In this document: piece by piece, positions 62,222 to 64,000 of the stretch
Numbering within the stretch: position 1 is the stretch's first letter
How the letters are laid out: every line of letters begins with the position of its first letter
Source of the DNA: CAYJII01 sp964370225
Lineage (GTDB): Bacteria; Bacillota; Clostridia; Oscillospirales; Ruminococcaceae
Direction of reading: 5' to 3'
Length of the DNA: 64,000 bases
Assembly (NCBI GenBank): GCA_964370225.1
Contig: CAYJII010000007.1
Span: 1-64,000 of the forward strand
Translations under genes and position numbers: made by a program
Notes under the pieces: model-generated
Told to the model about the DNA's origin: nothing
Databases searched by the model: none
What the model saw: the letters and a program-made list of their open reading frames with translations, nothing else

Positions 62222-62465
62222 TAAAAAAACACACTTCATCCCTATAAAAAGGGATGAAGTGTTATAACTCCACGGTTCCACCCAAATTAGCCGAAAACGG
62301 CTCACTTAAATTATGCGTAACGAGCATAAAACGTTGCATTTAGCATACTGCCTATTGCACTCTCCAAGGTGGTAATATTAGCTTAATATTATAGTTGCTC
62401 TCAGCAATCGCAACTTTCTCTGAAATAACATTTTTTAGCCAATATCTTCTCTTCATCGATTTAAC
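62222..62465 (-). ncRNA. T-box leader, tRNA-Thr responsive
   Basis: Minus strand: stem I with the AGAGA bulge region and GTTGC/GCAAC distal helix, the specifier region ATTACCACC with the threonine codon ACC, and the antiterminator T-box GGGTGGAACCGTGG (62269-62283). A terminator follows: ACACTTCATCCC pairing with its complement, then seven T (62222-62262). The bulge UGGA would fit a tRNA with U before CCA, which is typical for tRNA-Thr in Firmicutes. It controls the membrane protein and thrS. Confidence 0.92.
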
Positions 62466-62468
62466 TCC

Positions 62469-62497
62469 ATTTTAGCAAAAAAACACAAAAATGTCAA
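62469..62497 (-). promoter_or_regulatory. Promoter of the T-box/thrS operon
   Basis: Minus strand: perfect TTGACA, a 17-nt spacer and TAAAAT, starting 9 nt after the spoVT stop codon. It lies outside the inserted element and serves thrS independently. Confidence 0.85.
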
Positions 62498-62505
62498 TGA
62501 AAATT

Positions 62506-62955
62506 TTATTCATCCATTTGATTTCCAATAAACTGTGCGGCTACTTCAATAAGTTTTATCTGCAAGTCGTCTGGGGTCGTGCTTTTGTCACCTGACATTA
62601 AGATGATACTTCCATACACATCACCCGATGACATTATCGGGCTTGAGCATACAGCATATCTGTCAACGCCTTCTACTGGTGCAAGATATTTTTCGCCACC
62701 ACTACTCCTATAGCTTTTGCGCTGTTTGATAAGTCCTTCGAGTTGTGGCGAAATTCGTCTTTCTAGCATTTCCTTTTTAGGGATACCACTCACTGCTACG
62801 ACATTATCTTTGTCGCACACGATTACTGGCAGTTTTGTCACCTTGTTTAATATGTCGCAAATTTGTAGCGCAAATGTGCTAATCTCGTAGATTGGTGAGT
62901 ATTTTTTGAACACTACTTCACCATCGTTTGAAATGAATATTTCTAAAGGGTCGCC
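62506..62955 (-). pseudogene. spoVT: 3' fragment of spoVT (C-terminal 149 codons), separated from its 5' end
   Basis: From GDPLEIF onward the frame matches SpoVT collinearly: DGEVVFKKYSPI (second half of the AbrB-like swapped hairpin), then the GAF domain with 'VIVCDKDNVVAVSGIPKKE', 'GVDRYAVCSSPI' and the C-terminal 'KLIEVAAQFIGNQM'. B. subtilis SpoVT has about 178 residues, and its GDPLEIF starts near residue 31, so the first ~30 codons (the DNA-contacting half) are missing here and replaced by recombinase. The host gene is therefore interrupted, or permanently fused. The rest of spoVT should lie beyond the far end of the element, outside the window. Confidence 0.85.
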
Positions 62956-64000
62956 GTTACTGATTACATTGACACGAAAGACCTTGTCACCCCGTCTGTT
63001 CGACGATTGGACTATGGTATATGAGATATCCTTCGTGCCTGTATTAAAATTTACGATGCCACACATTTCTCCACAGCGAATTATTTCGTCTATATCTGCT
63101 TGTAGTTCAACTTCGATATGGTCATCAAAAACCTTAATACCTTTAATGATAAGCTCCAAATCGGTTTTATCGAGTTTAGGTTTAGCTAAAATATCTGCGA
63201 ACACGTCCATGGCAGTTTTCGCTACTCGGTTAACTTTGATGATGGTGTTGCGCTTATTTTCTGTGAGGGTGATTTGGTTTTGTAGCCCCTCAATTCGTTT
63301 TGCAAGGTCGCTTTCAAGCTCGTCATATGTTTCCTCGAGTATCGCTTCTTGCTCGGGGTGTTTCATAATATCCCGTATACGCTGACGCTTAGTGGCTTTC
63401 ATTTCCTCTTGCAAATCGGCAAGGATAGCGGCGAGATTTTCAGCAGAAACTTCCGTTTCTCTTATATCTTCTCGCTCGTTCTCCAAATCCTTATTTAAAC
63501 GCTCAAGCATATCCGCCGAATTTTTCATTACAAGCTCTACATAATTTTTGAGCAGTTCATCGAGTTTTTCCACCCTAATATGGTGACTGGTGCAGCCCTT
63601 TAACCCTCGCCTGTGATATGTTCCGCAACGGTAAGCATCACGCAAATCGCTCCTACTCATCGCAAACATTGGCGAGCCACAATCCCCGCAAGTGAGTGAG
63701 CCGGAGTAAACATTATCATAAACCTTAACACCACGGTAATTGCTCTTTGTCCTCTGCTCCCTTTGAGCTTTGGCAGTGCGAAAAGTTCTGTAGTCAATTA
63801 TCGCTTGGTGGTGATTTTCAAAGACAATATGCTCGCTCTCCTCACGCTTCGTATCGGCTCCGTTAATTTTTTTGCGTGTGTACTTGCCTTGACGAAGTGT
63901 GCCTATATAAAAATCATTGTCCAAAATCCCTTGTATGGTGATAATGCTCCATTCCGCTCGGACTTTATGCTTGTACTCCTCCCCCTCCGCCTCCTTGCGG
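62506..64000 (-). CDS. Large serine recombinase fused in frame to the SpoVT C-terminus; 5' end outside window
   Basis: About 497 residues are visible; the catalytic resolvase domain with its active serine lies beyond base 64000. Visible parts in order: the recombinase domain (EWSIITIQGILDNDFYIGTL), the zinc ribbon (CGDCGSPMF...CGTYHRRGLKGC), a long coiled coil (KDLENEREDIRETE to about NQITLTENKR), and the C-terminal beta region. At about 62955-62965 the sequence passes without a stop into SpoVT (GDPLEIF...). Base composition of the recombinase part is clearly more GC-rich than the surroundings, which fits recent transfer. Inferred: this is the integrase of an element inserted at spoVT codon ~31, and the SpoVT tail is added to it by integration. 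A stable, functional fusion is the alternative. Confidence 0.88.
   Translation of the reverse strand, partial: RKEAEGEEYKHKVRAEWSIITIQGILDNDFYIGTLRQGKYTRKKINGADTKREESEHIVFENHHQAIIDYRTFRTAKAQREQRTKSNYRGVKVYDNVYSGSLTCGDCGSPMFAMSRSDLRDAYRCGTYHRRGLKGCTSHHIRVEKLDELLKNYVELVMKNSADMLERLNKDLENEREDIRETEVSAENLAAILADLQEEMKATKRQRIRDIMKHPEQEAILEETYDELESDLAKRIEGLQNQITLTENKRNTIIKVNRVAKTAMDVFADILAKPKLDKTDLELIIKGIKVFDDHIEVELQADIDEIIRCGEMCGIVNFNTGTKDISYTIVQSSNRRGDKVFRVNVISNGDPLEIFISNDGEVVFKKYSPIYEISTFALQICDILNKVTKLPVIVCDKDNVVAVSGIPKKEMLERRISPQLEGLIKQRKSYRSSGGEKYLAPVEGVDRYAVCSSPIMSSGDVYGSIILMSGDKSTTPDDLQIKLIEVAAQFIGNQMDE
62935..62965 (-). other. Probable attachment-site junction in spoVT
   Basis: The codons for NGDPLEIF (minus strand GGCGACCCTTTAGAA and following) mark where recombinase sequence becomes SpoVT sequence. 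Serine recombinases cross over at a short core that stays on both sides; the exact core cannot be fixed without the other end of the element. Confidence 0.5.

Noticed and set aside
63940..63966. A further GGAATGGAG (CTCCATTCCGC on the plus strand) like the hairpin-SD element
   Set aside because: It lies inside the recombinase reading frame and encodes AEWSI, a conserved family segment; no start codon follows and no stem precedes it.
1..64000. tRNA, rRNA, CRISPR arrays and insertion sequences
   Set aside because: No regularly spaced repeats, no tRNA-like cloverleaf with GTTCRA-type arm, no rRNA blocks and no transposase were noticed by eye; a dedicated scan was not possible.

Overview
The window is chromosomal DNA of a low-GC, endospore-forming Clostridia-type Firmicute. 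Evidence: PolC-type DNA polymerase, T-box and cobalamin riboswitches, a MurE with the DNPR motif of diaminopimelate peptidoglycan, sporulation genes spoIIR and spoVT, a spoVD/spoVE-like dcw cluster, and strong AGGAGG-type ribosome binding sites. The genus cannot be named from sequence alone. Almost all genes lie on the minus strand. The exceptions are a three-gene glycan operon and one small membrane protein (30.4-34.4 kb) and two genes at 52.2-54.6 kb. No tRNA, rRNA or CRISPR array was seen.

Layout, left to right. 1-2.8 kb: end of a peptide/nickel-type ABC uptake operon (lipoprotein receptor, then permease cut by the window edge). 3.1-7.6 kb: purB - ACT regulator - PFL/DUF711 - glyQS operon. 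7.8-17.6 kb: a ten-gene histidine operon (hisZGDCBHAFIE) followed at 17 nt by an AgcS-type symporter and a Lit-like membrane protein. 17.7-28.3 kb: pyrH-frr-uppS-cdsA-dxr-rseP-ispG-polC (ribosome recycling, isoprenoid carrier and phospholipid synthesis, replication). 28.5-34.4 kb: surface-glycan region with a TagGH-like exporter, a GT2 glycosyltransferase, a flippase-like protein and UDP-galactopyranose mutase. 34.4-36.4 kb: GNAT, ZupT metal transporter, HAD phosphatase. 36.5-51.9 kb: the division/cell-wall cluster mraZ-rsmH-ftsL-spoVD-murE-murF-mraY-ftsW-murG-murA-divIB-ftsZ, ending in a second, degenerate ftsZ. 52.2-56.5 kb: a zinc-ribbon membrane protein, DUF1015, a methyltransferase, and a cobalamin-riboswitch-controlled DUF4430/ECF S-component pair. 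56.5-62.5 kb: a T-box-controlled thrS operon with an Lrp regulator, an aminotransferase, ispE and spoIIR. 62.5-64 kb: a large serine recombinase fused in frame to the C-terminal 149 residues of SpoVT.

Three observations stand out. First, the recombinase/SpoVT chimera looks like one end of a mobile element inserted inside the sporulation gene spoVT, comparable in principle to skin-type elements. Second, the gene after ftsZ encodes an FtsZ-fold protein that has lost the GGGTGTG nucleotide loop, the T1 and T3 glycine loops and a catalytic T7 aspartate, yet keeps the fold and the unusual C-terminal motif of the adjacent true FtsZ. Third, six unrelated genes (glyQS, purB, hisA, frr, mraY, ispE) share a small hairpin directly joined to a GGAAYGGAG Shine-Dalgarno sequence, with stem sequences that change on both sides while pairing is kept.

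Start codons were chosen by Shine-Dalgarno spacing, so several are shorter than the longest open frame. All functional statements are by eye from motifs and context; no database search was run.
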